From Microbacterium protaetiae (GTDB lineage Bacteria; Actinomycetota; Actinomycetes; Actinomycetales; Microbacteriaceae): a stretch of DNA of 64,000 nucleotides. The notes under the pieces are model-generated. The model ran no database searches, had not been told where the DNA came from, and was given only the letters and a program-made list of their open reading frames with translations. Below are positions 41,981 to 50,843 of this stretch, piece after piece (within the stretch, counting starts at the first letter, position 1; every line of letters starts with the position of its first letter). The position numbers were made by a program, and so were the translations under genes. The stretch is taken from assembly GCF_004135285.1 (NCBI RefSeq), contig NZ_CP035494.1, forward strand, positions 1,116,001 through 1,180,000. The letters run 5' to 3'.

Positions 41981-43150
41981 ATGTCACGCATCATCCGACG
42001 CACGCTGTTCGCCAGTGCCGTTGCGAGCTTGGCGGCCATGACGCTCGCGGGCTGCAGCCTCGCCGCCACGAACGCGGCCGAGAGCGATTCCGGTTCGTCC
42101 GACAGCCCCGTCTACTTCGGCGTATCGGCGGCGCAGACCGGCCAATATGCACAGTACGGCGAGCAGTTCAAGCAGGCTTTCGACCTCGCCGTCGACCAGG
42201 TCAACGCGAACGGCGGCATCAACGGGCACCCCGTCGCCCTCAAGTACGAAGACTCGCAGTCCGATCCCAAGCAGTCGGTCACCGTCGCGCAGAAGTTCGT
42301 CGGCGACCCGGACGTCATCCTCGTGTTCGGCGATTACTCGTCGGCGGCATCCATCCCCGCTTCACCGATCTACACGGCCGGCAAGCTCCTGCAGTACGGC
42401 TTCAACAACTCGAACGCCGATTTCACCGACAAGGGCAGCCAATACCAATGGTCGAGCTCGACGACAACGGCGGACGAATACGTCTGGGAGGCCGACTACA
42501 TCAAGGAGCAGGGCGTCGATTCGATCGGCCTGACCTATCTGAACACCTCGGACTGGGGCATCCCTGCCTACCAGGCCTTCAAGGCCGAGGCCGACAAGAT
42601 CGGACTGAAGATCACCGATGCCGAGGCGGTCGACCCCACGTCTGACGACTACCGGCCGTCGCTGACGAAGGCCACCGCAGGCTCCCCCGAGGCATTCGCC
42701 CACCTCGGCTACGGACCCGACTCGGCCAAGCTCGTCACGCAACTGCGCTCGATCGGCTACAAGGGAACGTTCTACGGCGGGCAGGACGAGCAGTCCTTCG
42801 ACGAGACGCCCGATGCCGAAGGCTCGATCATCCCCGCCCAGTTCATCGCGTCAAACCCCGACGCCGACGTCCAGAAGTTCGTGAAGGCGTTCCAAGCGAA
42901 GTACCCCGACGACAAGGACGTCACGAACTTCGAGGCGGGCGCGTACGACGCGCTCAATATCGCGGTCGCTGCGGCGAAGGCCGGCGGCATCACCCGCGAA
43001 GGCATCCTCAAGGGCTTCAGCGAGATCAAGGACGTCCCGAGCGTCGTCTACGGCAAGGTCACGTTCGACACCCAGACCCGACGCATCCTGAACCCGCAGT
43101 TCACCCCCGCCATCCTGAAGGACGGCGCGTGGGTCACGTACAACGGCTGA
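41981..43150 (+). CDS. Branched-chain amino acid-type ABC transporter substrate-binding lipoprotein
   Basis: A 389-aa lipoprotein: RRTLFASAVASLAAMTLAGC is a signal peptide ending in a lipobox (LAGC), followed by a Ser-rich linker and a Peripla_BP_6 domain (VYFGVSAAQTGQYAQYGEQF, VNANGGINGHPVALKYEDSQ). It catches the substrate outside the membrane for the permease encoded next. ATG follows CAAGGAGTCATCCG. The ligand may not be an amino acid: the operon ends in oxidative enzymes. Confidence 0.92.
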   Translation: MSRIIRRTLFASAVASLAAMTLAGCSLAATNAAESDSGSSDSPVYFGVSAAQTGQYAQYGEQFKQAFDLAVDQVNANGGINGHPVALKYEDSQSDPKQSVTVAQKFVGDPDVILVFGDYSSAASIPASPIYTAGKLLQYGFNNSNADFTDKGSQYQWSSSTTTADEYVWEADYIKEQGVDSIGLTYLNTSDWGIPAYQAFKAEADKIGLKITDAEAVDPTSDDYRPSLTKATAGSPEAFAHLGYGPDSAKLVTQLRSIGYKGTFYGGQDEQSFDETPDAEGSIIPAQFIASNPDADVQKFVKAFQAKYPDDKDVTNFEAGAYDALNIAVAAAKAGGITREGILKGFSEIKDVPSVVYGKVTFDTQTRRILNPQFTPAILKDGAWVTYNG

Positions 43151-43169
43151 TCGGGGCCCGCGCCACACC

Positions 43170-44972
43170 ATGCTCGACACACTGATCGCCGGCCTGCTCC
43201 GAGGGAACGTCTACGCCCTCGGAGCAGTCGGCGTCTCCCTGGTCTTCGGCGTCATGAACGTCGTCAACTTCGCGCAGTTCTCCTTCTTCGGGCTGGGCGC
43301 CATGCTGGCGTGGTTCTTCGTCGTCACTCTCGGCTATTCGTTCTGGATCGCACTGCCGCTGGTGCTGGTCATCTGCGCCCTGCTCGGCCTGGTGATAAAC
43401 ATCTCGGTCGTCCGCCCGCTGGCGAAGTACCTGCCGCTGGCGGCGATGCTGTCGACGTATGCGGTCTCGCAAGTCCTCGACAACGCCTCGCAGCTGGCGT
43501 TCTCGGCGCAGTTCCGCGTGTTTCCGCAGGTGCTGCCCACCTCCAATCTGCACATCGGGAACATGCGGGTGGGCACCTCCGACATCGTGATGCTCGGGGT
43601 CACCGCTGTCGTGATGGTCGCGATGTCACTGTTCCTCAAGTACGGCAAGACCGGACGCGCCATCCGTGCGACCGCGCAGGACCAAGAGGCCGCGCTGCAG
43701 ATGGGCATCCCGGTGGGGCCGGTGCAGAATCTGTCATTCGTGATCGCCTCGGCCCTGGGCGGACTGGCCGGCATCTTCTTCTCGTTGTACATCGGCGTGG
43801 TCAACCCGACCTCGGGGTTGAACATCGGCATGACCTCTTTCGTCGCGGCGACTCTGGGAGGGCTGGGGTCGCTGGTCGGCGCGGTCATCGGCGGCTTCGT
43901 GCTCGGCATCTTCGAAGCGTTCGGCATCTATGCGTTCGGCGATGCCGCGCGCCAGATCATCGTCTTCGTCATTCTGATCGTCGTGCTCATCGTTCGACCG
44001 GGCGGCCTGCTGGGCAAGATACCGCTGATCTCCAGCGAGCCGCTCACCGGTACCTTCCTCGGCAAGGGGCGGCCGCTGCGCATCCCCCGATGGGTGTGGG
44101 TGGCCGCCATCCTTGCCGGAGGAGTGGTCATCCCCCTCGTCGCGAACAACTACCTGCTCACGACCGGCACCCAGGTGCTCGTCTACGCCATCATCGCCGC
44201 CGGCTTCACCGTCACGGCCGGGCAGGCGGGGGTGCTCGCCCTGGGCCAAGCCGGGCCCATCGCGATCGGCGCCTACGCGTCGGCGATGCTGAGCGTCTAC
44301 GTGCACATCCCGTTCTGGTTCGCGCTGCCGCTGGCGGGGCTGATCGCCGCGGTCATCGCCTCGGTGCTGGCATCGCCCATCTGGGGCGTCAAAGGCCACT
44401 ACATCTCCATCGCGACGCTCGGCCTCGGCATCGCGATCGTCGCCGTCATCCAGCTGATCGTGCCGCAGGCCATCTACAACATCCCGGTCCCCTCGATCGG
44501 CGGCATCCCGTTGAACACTCCGCTGGCCTACTACCTCATCGACTTCGTGATCCTCATGCTGACGCTGCTGATCATGTGGCGGCTGCGTCGGTCGCATCTC
44601 GGGCGGGTGATCTCCTCGGTCGGCTCCGACGAGGTGGCGGCGCTCGCGTCGGGCGTGCGTGTGCGCGACTACAAGGCGCTCGCTTTCGCCGTCTCGGCGT
44701 TCTTCGCCGGCATCGGCGGCTCGCTGCTGGCGCACCAGTACACCTACATCGACACGACCATCTTCACGATGCTGATGTCGCTGCTGGTCGTGACGATCGT
44801 CATCCTCGGCGGCATCAGCCTGCCGTACGGCGCCGTGGTGGGATCGATCATCTTGATCGGGGCGATGGAGTTGCTGCGTTTCGCCCCGGAGTGGCGGATC
44901 ATCGTCTACGGATTCGTGTTGATCCTCGTGGTGCGGTTCCGTCCGGGCGGGATCCTGGTGAGGAACTCATGA
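43170..44972 (+). CDS. Fused LivH-LivM-type ABC transporter permease
   Basis: A 600-aa membrane protein. Residues 1-285 are LivH-like (LLRGNVYALGAVGVSLVFGV, EAALQMGIPVGPVQNLSFVI), residues 310-600 LivM-like (GQAGVLALGQAGPIAIGAYA, VAALASGVRVRDYKALAFAV). Normally two proteins; the fusion fixes the heterodimer. It follows the binding protein by 19 nt and overlaps the ATPase gene by ATGA. Confidence 0.93.
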   Translation: MLDTLIAGLLRGNVYALGAVGVSLVFGVMNVVNFAQFSFFGLGAMLAWFFVVTLGYSFWIALPLVLVICALLGLVINISVVRPLAKYLPLAAMLSTYAVSQVLDNASQLAFSAQFRVFPQVLPTSNLHIGNMRVGTSDIVMLGVTAVVMVAMSLFLKYGKTGRAIRATAQDQEAALQMGIPVGPVQNLSFVIASALGGLAGIFFSLYIGVVNPTSGLNIGMTSFVAATLGGLGSLVGAVIGGFVLGIFEAFGIYAFGDAARQIIVFVILIVVLIVRPGGLLGKIPLISSEPLTGTFLGKGRPLRIPRWVWVAAILAGGVVIPLVANNYLLTTGTQVLVYAIIAAGFTVTAGQAGVLALGQAGPIAIGAYASAMLSVYVHIPFWFALPLAGLIAAVIASVLASPIWGVKGHYISIATLGLGIAIVAVIQLIVPQAIYNIPVPSIGGIPLNTPLAYYLIDFVILMLTLLIMWRLRRSHLGRVISSVGSDEVAALASGVRVRDYKALAFAVSAFFAGIGGSLLAHQYTYIDTTIFTMLMSLLVVTIVILGGISLPYGAVVGSIILIGAMELLRFAPEWRIIVYGFVLILVVRFRPGGILVRNS

Positions 44973-45826
44973 GCGACGCATTGCTGCAGGTGGACGACCT
45001 CGAGCGTCACTTCGAGGGGCTCAAGGCCGTCGGCGGCGTCTCGTTCCACGTCTCACCCGGCGAGGTGGTGTCGATCATCGGGCCGAACGGCTCGGGAAAG
45101 ACCACGACTCTCAACCTCGTCACGGGCGCGCTGCGCCCGAACGCCGGCTCCATCTCCCTCGACGGCGTTCGCATCGATCGCGCACGCAGTGTCGACATCG
45201 CCGAGCACGGCATCGCGCGCACATTCCAAAACGGCCGTGTGTTCGCCACGCTGTCGGTCGCGGACAACATCGAGGTCGGCATCCATTCGACCCTTCGGGC
45301 GCACCGCCCGTTCCGCCGGCTCTCGCATCTGTTCCTGCTGCGCTGGATACCGCTGCTGGCCGAGTTGTTCGTCGCGATCTTCGGCACTCCGGCTGCCCGC
45401 CGCGAGCGCCGGAGCATCGACGCGATCGTCGAGACCGAGATCGATCGCTTCGAGGCGCGGCTCGGACCGCGGCGCGACGACCCCGCGTATTCGCTCAGTT
45501 ATGCGAACCGGCGGCGCACCGAGATCGCCCGCGCGCTCGCTCTCAAGCCGAAGCTGCTCGTGCTCGACGAGCCCACCGCGGGCATGAACCAGTCCGAGAC
45601 CGCCGAGGTGCTGGCGCAGCTTCTGCAGCTGAAGGCCGAAGGCCAGACGATCCTGCTCGTCGAGCACAAGCTCGACCTGGTCATGACCGTGTCGGATCGG
45701 GTGATAGTGATGGACGGCGGGCGAATCATCGCCGAGGGGGCACCGCAGGCTGTGCGCCGCGATCCTGCGGTGATCGAAGCGTACCTGGGCCGGCGACGGC
45801 ACCTCGGTGGGGAGGACGCCCGATGA
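44969..45826 (+). CDS. ABC transporter ATP-binding protein, LivG type
   Basis: A 285-aa ATPase: VSIIGPNGSGKTTTLNLVTG is Walker A, YSLSYANRRRTEIARALALK contains the signature region (LSYANRR in place of canonical LSGGQ), and LLVLDEPTAGMNQSE Walker B. LivG-like proteins commonly carry LSYG/LSYAxQR here. The gene sits inside the transporter operon with ATGA overlaps on both sides. Confidence 0.93.
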   Translation: MSDALLQVDDLERHFEGLKAVGGVSFHVSPGEVVSIIGPNGSGKTTTLNLVTGALRPNAGSISLDGVRIDRARSVDIAEHGIARTFQNGRVFATLSVADNIEVGIHSTLRAHRPFRRLSHLFLLRWIPLLAELFVAIFGTPAARRERRSIDAIVETEIDRFEARLGPRRDDPAYSLSYANRRRTEIARALALKPKLLVLDEPTAGMNQSETAEVLAQLLQLKAEGQTILLVEHKLDLVMTVSDRVIVMDGGRIIAEGAPQAVRRDPAVIEAYLGRRRHLGGEDAR

Positions 45827-46551
45827 CCGCTCTGCTCACGCTGGACGCTGTCGATGTGTACTACGGCCCCTTCCACGCCCTGCGAGGCGTGTCGATCGAG
45901 GTCGGCGAGGGTGAGATCGTCTCCCTGCTCGGCGGCAACGCCTCGGGCAAGTCCACGACGATGAAAACCATCCTGGGCCTGAACAAAGCCAAGTCGGGCG
46001 TCATCACCTTCGATGGCGCCGACATCACCCATCGCACCACGACAAAGCGCATCCGCGCCGGGATCGCCAGCGTTCCCGAAGCGCGTCGTGTGTTCCCTCA
46101 GATGACCGTGGATGAGAATCTGTACGCCGGCGCCCATACGCGGCGGGACCGCGCGGGCATCGCCGAAGACATCGAGCGGATGCGCACGTATTTCCCCCGA
46201 CTGGCCGAACGTCGCCGGCAAGAGGCGGGGACGCTCTCCGGCGGCGAGCAGCAGATGCTCGCGTTCGCCCGGGCGCTGATGAGCCGGCCGCGCCTCATCT
46301 GCATGGACGAGCCCACCATGGGCCTGTCGCCGAAGCTCGTCGACCAGGTGCTCGACGAGATCGCCCGACTCAACTCCGAACTCGGCATCGCCGTGCTCCT
46401 GGTCGAGCAGCAGGCCGAGCTCGCCCTGTCGATCGCGAGTCGAGGGTACGTCCTCGCGACCGGCGAGATCGCCGTCACCGGTTCCGCTGCGGAACTGCTC
46501 GACGATCCGAGAATCCAGGAGGCGTACCTGGGAAAGAGCGGTGACCGATGA
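45823..46551 (+). CDS. ABC transporter ATP-binding protein, LivF type
   Basis: A 242-aa ATPase: VSLLGGNASGKSTTMKTILG is Walker A, GTLSGGEQQMLAFARALMSR the signature motif and LICMDEPTMGLSPKLVDQVL Walker B. It pairs with the LivG-type subunit. ATGA overlap with the luciferase-like gene links transport to the enzymes downstream. Confidence 0.94.
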   Translation: MTALLTLDAVDVYYGPFHALRGVSIEVGEGEIVSLLGGNASGKSTTMKTILGLNKAKSGVITFDGADITHRTTTKRIRAGIASVPEARRVFPQMTVDENLYAGAHTRRDRAGIAEDIERMRTYFPRLAERRRQEAGTLSGGEQQMLAFARALMSRPRLICMDEPTMGLSPKLVDQVLDEIARLNSELGIAVLLVEQQAELALSIASRGYVLATGEIAVTGSAAELLDDPRIQEAYLGKSGDR

Positions 46552-47579
46552 CGGCACGACAAAGGCTGGGATTCTTCACGCGAGTGCTCGACGAGACGAC
46601 GGCCGCCGAGCGCTACCGCCTCGCTCTCGAGCAGATCACCACGGCCGAGTCGGTGGGCTTCGACACCGCTTGGGTCGCGCAGCACCATTTCCACGAAGCC
46701 GAGGGTGGACTGCCCTCGCCGTTCGTGCTGCTCTCCCAGGCGGCACTGCTCACCTCACGTCTGGTGTTGGGCACGAGCATCATCACCCTTCCCCTGGAGG
46801 CGCCTCTGCGGGTCGCGGAGGATGCCGCGGTGCTCTCGCTGCTCTCCGGTGACCGCCTTGAGCTCGGGGTGGGCAGCGGGGGCACGCCCAGTTCCTTCCC
46901 TCCGTTCGGGCATGACCCGAAAGACCGCCCGGCGATCTTCGCCGAGCATCTGCGTCAGCTCGTCTCCGCGCTGCGCGGCGACATCCTCACCGACGATGGC
47001 GGCGCGCTGTATCCGGCCGCCCCGCAGCTGGTCGACACGCTCTGGCAGGCCACGTTCTCGTCCGAGGGCGCCGCGCGCATCGGCGCCGCCGGCTTCGGCC
47101 TGATGCTCTCCAAGACGCAGCCGCACACCACCGGCAGCGGCTTCGCAGCGCTCGGCGACACGCAGCGTCTCGTCGTCGACGCCTATCGAGAGAACCTGCC
47201 CGAGGGCGCCGAGCCCCGGGTGTTCGCCTCGCGCAACCTCGTGGTCGTCGAGGATGAGAGCACAGCTGAGCGCCTTCTCGAGCGAGGGATCGAGCGATCG
47301 CTGCCCGCAGCGCGGGCCCTGCACATCGACGTTCCCGCCGGCGCCGACAACCGCGAGCTGGCCGCCCTGTTCGACCTGCATGTGGGCACGCCCGCGCAGA
47401 TCATCGCCGAGCTCGGCGAAGACCAGGTCGTGCGCGATGCGAGCGATGTCGTCTTCCAGACCCATCCGATCGATCCGCCGCACGAGGTGCTGCTGCGATC
47501 GCTCGAACTCATCGCGACCGAAATCGCCCCCGCGCTCGGCTGGAGCCGAGCCGCCGACGCCCAGGAGAACCATGACTGA
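46548..47579 (+). CDS. Luciferase-like FMN-dependent monooxygenase (KPN_01858-like)
   Basis: A 343-aa TIM-barrel flavin monooxygenase: FFTRVLDETTAAERYRLALE, GFDTAWVAQHHFHEAEGGLP and RLVLGTSIITLPLEAPLRVA, then LELGVGSGGTPSSFPPFGHD. It matches the putative FMN-dependent luciferase-like monooxygenase family known to occur with two AhpD-type proteins and an ABC transporter. It would oxidise an imported substrate with reduced FMN and O2. Overlaps the neighbouring genes at both ends (4 nt and 8 nt). Confidence 0.87.
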   Translation: MTARQRLGFFTRVLDETTAAERYRLALEQITTAESVGFDTAWVAQHHFHEAEGGLPSPFVLLSQAALLTSRLVLGTSIITLPLEAPLRVAEDAAVLSLLSGDRLELGVGSGGTPSSFPPFGHDPKDRPAIFAEHLRQLVSALRGDILTDDGGALYPAAPQLVDTLWQATFSSEGAARIGAAGFGLMLSKTQPHTTGSGFAALGDTQRLVVDAYRENLPEGAEPRVFASRNLVVVEDESTAERLLERGIERSLPAARALHIDVPAGADNRELAALFDLHVGTPAQIIAELGEDQVVRDASDVVFQTHPIDPPHEVLLRSLELIATEIAPALGWSRAADAQENHD

Positions 47580-48159
47580 TCTCATCGACACCCTCGTCGG
47601 CATCGACGTGGGCAGCCCGCTCGATGCGCTGCGTGCCAAGCGTCCGGTCGCCCGCAGCGATGCGCAGACGACTTACGACGCCCTGATCACCGACCCCGGC
47701 GACCTGGCACGTGCCAGCGCCGTCGAGCGCGCCGCGATCGCGTTCTGGGTGGCGGCACTGAGCCGGGCCGAGCAGCTCGCGGCCAACTACCGCGGGCTGC
47801 TCGCTGATCTGGATCCGGCCGTGGCGACGTCCATCGACGACGCGCTCCCCGACGCGACAACGACGGGACCATACGGCACCTACCCCGCTGGACCCCTGAG
47901 CGCCGAAGACGAGGCGGGACTGCACTTCACCGCCTCGCCGGCCCTTCGTGATGCCGTCGGCACGCGGCTCGCAGCGGCCCTCGAACATGCGCATCTGCTC
48001 ACCTTCCGGCCGCGGGATGCAAGCCCCGACGCCCTGCAGGCTCTGCTCGAGGCCGGGTGGAGCACCGACGGCATCGTGACAGTGTCGCAGCTCGTGGCCT
48101 TCATCCACTTTCAGCTCCGGGTCATCACCGGACTCACCGTCCTGAAGAAGGCGATCTGA
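47572..48159 (+). CDS. CMD-domain protein (Avi_7170-like) of the monooxygenase cassette
   Basis: A 195-aa helical protein related to carboxymuconolactone decarboxylase/AhpD: ASAVERAAIAFWVAALSRAE, DEAGLHFTASPALRDAVGTR and TVSQLVAFIHFQLRVITGLT. No CXXC is present, so peroxidase activity through the AhpD cysteines is unlikely. It is the standard second member of the three-gene cassette with the luciferase-like and AhpD-type proteins. Confidence 0.82.
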   Translation: MTDLIDTLVGIDVGSPLDALRAKRPVARSDAQTTYDALITDPGDLARASAVERAAIAFWVAALSRAEQLAANYRGLLADLDPAVATSIDDALPDATTTGPYGTYPAGPLSAEDEAGLHFTASPALRDAVGTRLAAALEHAHLLTFRPRDASPDALQALLEAGWSTDGIVTVSQLVAFIHFQLRVITGLTVLKKAI

Positions 48160-48160
48160 C

Positions 48161-48772
48161 ATGACCGAGCACGTCATCCGCTACCCCGATCTCACACGCC
48201 CGAACGCTTTCACCCAAGAGGAGCTCGGCTGGGTGCCGTGGCTCGAACCCAAGCCCGAGAGCGAACTCACCGACGAGGATTACACCGCTCTCGTCGAGCG
48301 CTCGCGGGCGGCGAGCCCGTATTTCCGGCTGCTCGTGCGCGACCCGGTGGTGCTCGGGGCGCGCACCCGCGCCGACAACGACATCTTCTACAACACCGAC
48401 GCGGGCCTGGCCCGAGCAGAGCGCGAACTCTCGGCCGCCACCACCTCACGGACGAATGGATGCCTCTTCTGTGCATCTGTGCACTCGCGGTTCGCCTCGC
48501 TTCAGGCGCCCTCCCGGCGCGATGACGTGCAGCGACTGCTCGATCTCGGCATCGACGGCGATCAAGACGAACGCTGGACCGCGATCATCGAGGCCGCAGC
48601 TGCCCTGACTGCGACGCCGTCGGCCTTCGGCCCCGCGCATGTCGAGGCGCTGCGCGCTGTGGGCCTCGACGACCAAGCGGTCGTCGATCTGATCCAGAGC
48701 GCGGCGTTCTTCAACTGGGCGAACCGGCTCATGCTCTCGCTGGGCGAGCCGACCCCGCCGACTGCCGCGTAG
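48161..48772 (+). CDS. Alkylhydroperoxidase-domain protein (Avi_7169-like)
   Basis: A 203-aa AhpD-type protein: TTSRTNGCLFCASVHSRFAS carries the CXXC and nearby His of the AhpD proton-relay site, so thiol peroxidase activity is plausible. FNWANRLMLSLGEPTPPTAA ends the protein. It starts 1 nt after the CMD gene. It may deal with peroxide or peroxy-intermediates from the monooxygenase. Its last codons lie at the edge of the repeat region. Confidence 0.87.
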   Translation: MTEHVIRYPDLTRPNAFTQEELGWVPWLEPKPESELTDEDYTALVERSRAASPYFRLLVRDPVVLGARTRADNDIFYNTDAGLARAERELSAATTSRTNGCLFCASVHSRFASLQAPSRRDDVQRLLDLGIDGDQDERWTAIIEAAAALTATPSAFGPAHVEALRAVGLDDQAVVDLIQSAAFFNWANRLMLSLGEPTPPTAA

Positions 48773-48869
48773 CGGCGCCGCCGCCGCGGACCGGCGACCC
48801 CGCGAAGCCAGGCGAAGCACCGTGAAGCCCGGCGAAGCACCCGCGAAGCACCAGGTTCGCAACCCCAGC

Positions 48870-49046
48870 GTGCAACAACTCAGTCTGGCCGCGCGCCCCG
48901 CGCCGGTCCGCCCGCTCCACGGCGCGAAAGCGCCCCCTGGGCACGCGCGCACAGACTGAGTACGTGCACGCCCTGCCAGACACCCGCCGACACGTTCGTG
49001 GGTCTCCAACCGCCCCCACCTGCTGGTCATGCTTTCCACGCCCGTA
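48870..49046. repeat. Large intergenic repeat, type B, copy 1
   Basis: Begins GTGCAACAACTCAGTCTGG, passes through GCGCGCCCCG and ends its palindromic core with GCGCACAGACTGAGTACG then TGCACGCCCTGCCAGA, CGACACGTTCGTGG and GCTTTCCACGCC. CTCAGTCTG and CAGACTGAG are exact inverted arms about 70 bp apart. Just before it (48810-48860) are five GCGAAGC words. The whole of 48773-49917 contains no supportable gene. Confidence 0.85.
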
Positions 49047-49115
49047 CCGGCCATCGAGGCGACGAGCGAAGCGAGGAGTCGAAACGCGCGTCCGCCACCG
49101 CCTCTCCCGGGCCCA

Positions 49116-49590
49116 CCGTGTCATAACTCAGTCTCGCCGCCCCGCCCCCGGCGCGCCCCGCGCGTGATTCCGCAGGGACTGCTCGCGGTGCGCGTCACCC
49201 AGACTGAATTGGTGCACGCCCCGCTCGGTAGCCGAGCGGAAGCTGCGTCCGCCACCGCCTCTCCCGGACCCACCGTGTCATAACTCAGTCTCGCCGCCCC
49301 GCCCCCGGCGCGCCCCGCGCGTGATTCCGCGGCGACTGCTCGCGGTGGGCGTGACCCAGACTGCATTGGTGCACGCCCCGCTCGGTAGCCGAGCGGAAGC
49401 TGCGGCCGCCGCCGCCTCTCCCGGACCCACCGTGTCATAACTCAGTCTCGCCGCCCCGCCCCGGCGCGCCTCGCGCGTGATTCCGCGGGGACTGCTCGCG
49501 GTGGGCGTGACCCAGACTGAGTTGGTGCACGCCCTGCTTGGTGGCCGAGGGCGTTCGCCCGCCGGGGCCCGCTGCGCTCCGCGCCGCGGA
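49116..49590. repeat. Three tandem copies of a 157-bp palindromic repeat (type A)
   Basis: Units start at 49116, 49273 and 49430 with CCGTGTCATAACTCAGTCTC, exactly 157 bp apart. Each holds the inverted arms CTCAGTCT and AGACTG(A/C)(G/A)T about 85 bp apart, CGCGTGATTCCGC, GACTGCTCGCGGTG, GGTGCACGCCC and the small dyad CTCGGTAGCCGAG. The third unit diverges after GCCGAGGGCG, where it becomes like the dispersed copy at 41682. Confidence 0.9.
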
Positions 49591-49665
49591 CTAACCCCGC
49601 TGGCTGCCGCGTGGCGACGCCGCCGACCACCGACCGCCGCGAAGCCCCGGGTTCGCGGCGGTACC

Positions 49666-49848
49666 GTGCAACGACTCAGTCTGGCCGCGCGCCCCGTGCC
49701 GGTCCGCCAGCGCCACGGCGCGAACGCGCCCCCGGGGCACGTGCGCACAGACTGAGTACGTGCACGCCCTGCCAGAAACCCACCGACACGTTCGTGGCTT
49801 TCCAACCGCCCCGCCCGCTGGGCGTGCTTTCCACGCCTGTGCCCGGTC
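49666..49848. repeat. Large intergenic repeat, type B, copy 2
   Basis: Same order of blocks as 48870-49046: GTGCAACGACTCAGTCTGG, GCGCACAGACTGAGTACG, TGCACGCCCTGCCAGA, CGACACGTTCGTGG and GCTTTCCACGCC. The preceding 60 bases also resemble the 3' end of the AhpD-type gene (GCTGCCGCGTGGCG), so the duplicated block once included that gene's end. Confidence 0.85.
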
Positions 49849-49917
49849 GAAAGGAACGTTCGGCTGCCGTCTCGACTCGCTGCGCGTGTGGATGAGCTAT
49901 GCGCGTACCGAGGTGCG

Positions 49918-50778
49918 TCATGTCTGTGTTGAGATCTCCATGGCGCGCACCGCCCGGTGGACCCCCCGTTCGACTTCGTCGTCCGATCGCTCGTGCACAA
50001 GAGCGAACGCTATGACCTGAAGGGGGAATGAGGCGCGGAAGACTGCTGCTCGTGCGACGGTGTCCGGGTCGGCGAGATCTGAGACGAGATCCCACCCGTG
50101 CCAGCCTGCGAGGCTCGCGACATCTTCGGCGGGATCATCTTCTGCGGCCAGGTCCCAGTCCAGCACACCGGTCACGCGACCGCGCCGCCACAAGATGTTG
50201 GAGCCGGCGAGGTCCCCGTGATTCACCGTCAGGACGGGCGGCCTCAGGGCTGCCAGCGCCGAGATCCGCCGCAACGCCTCGCCGCGCACATGGGCCGGAA
50301 GGCGAGGTAAAACCTGCTCGATCATCACCTCGTGCCACGCGACCCCACCTGAAAAGGAGCGAGCCGGTGCCAGCCACTCACGTAGCGGGGCTGGGTCGAG
50401 AGAGTGGATCACATCAAGGAGGCCACGCAATGTATCGGCCTCGCCCGACCCGTGCGGGTGCGGTTCTCCGTCGAGGCGGCGTGTGGGAACAGCAACGATC
50501 TGACCGCGCGAGACAGGCTCACCCACGCTTCGCGGGACACCGAACGGCAACTCTGGGAGCCGATCCACCAGTGCCTGGGCGCGGCACAATTCGGCACCCG
50601 TTTTGGCATCCCGGGCGACGCGAACAGCGGTATCTGCAGCCAGCACCACGACGCTGCTGCTGCCCGACTCGATGAACTCCCATGTGTTGCGGTGGATGCC
50701 GCGAGAACACAGCGCATCTCGAACGACCGCTTCGATCAGGTCGTCATCTGGGCGGCGATAGCGCGTCTCCATCGTCAT
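49918..50778 (-). CDS. Aminoglycoside-phosphotransferase-family (APH) kinase-like protein
   Basis: A 286-aa protein with the eukaryotic-kinase-like APH fold: VLTVNHGDLAGSNILWRRGR contains the catalytic HGDLXXXN motif and VTGVLDWDLAAEDDPAEDVA the metal-binding Asp. The N-lobe reads FIESGSSSVVVLAADTAVRV. The substrate may be an antibiotic, a sugar or a metabolite; the family name alone does not show resistance. Divergent from the XRE-MNT gene. Confidence 0.88.
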   Translation of the reverse strand: MTMETRYRRPDDDLIEAVVRDALCSRGIHRNTWEFIESGSSSVVVLAADTAVRVARDAKTGAELCRAQALVDRLPELPFGVPRSVGEPVSRGQIVAVPTRRLDGEPHPHGSGEADTLRGLLDVIHSLDPAPLREWLAPARSFSGGVAWHEVMIEQVLPRLPAHVRGEALRRISALAALRPPVLTVNHGDLAGSNILWRRGRVTGVLDWDLAAEDDPAEDVASLAGWHGWDLVSDLADPDTVARAAVFRASFPLQVIAFALVHERSDDEVERGVHRAVRAMEISTQT

Positions 50779-50828
50779 GCGATCAACGTATCGGAGCTCG
50801 CCGAGGAGGACATTGACCCCCTACCGAG

Positions 50829-50843
50829 ATATCATTCTGATAT
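50829..50843. promoter_or_regulatory. Palindrome over the start of the XRE-MNT gene
   Basis: ATATCA-TTC-TGATAT is a perfect dyad whose last two bases are the A and T of the ATG at 50842. It is the obvious operator for autoregulation by the gene's own XRE domain. There is no ribosome site between, so the mRNA may be nearly leaderless. Confidence 0.75.

Noticed and set aside
43310..45826. 838-aa plus-strand open frame
   Set aside because: Only its last 285 codons are real (LivG-type ATPase from 44969). The rest is a shadow of the fused permease gene.
49116..49590. CRISPR array
   Set aside because: Units are 157 bp, near-identical over their whole length and contiguous; there are no short repeats with unique spacers and no cas genes.
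49918..50778. Aminoglycoside resistance gene
   Set aside because: The APH fold is clear, but this superfamily includes many metabolic kinases; no resistance claim can be made from the sequence.
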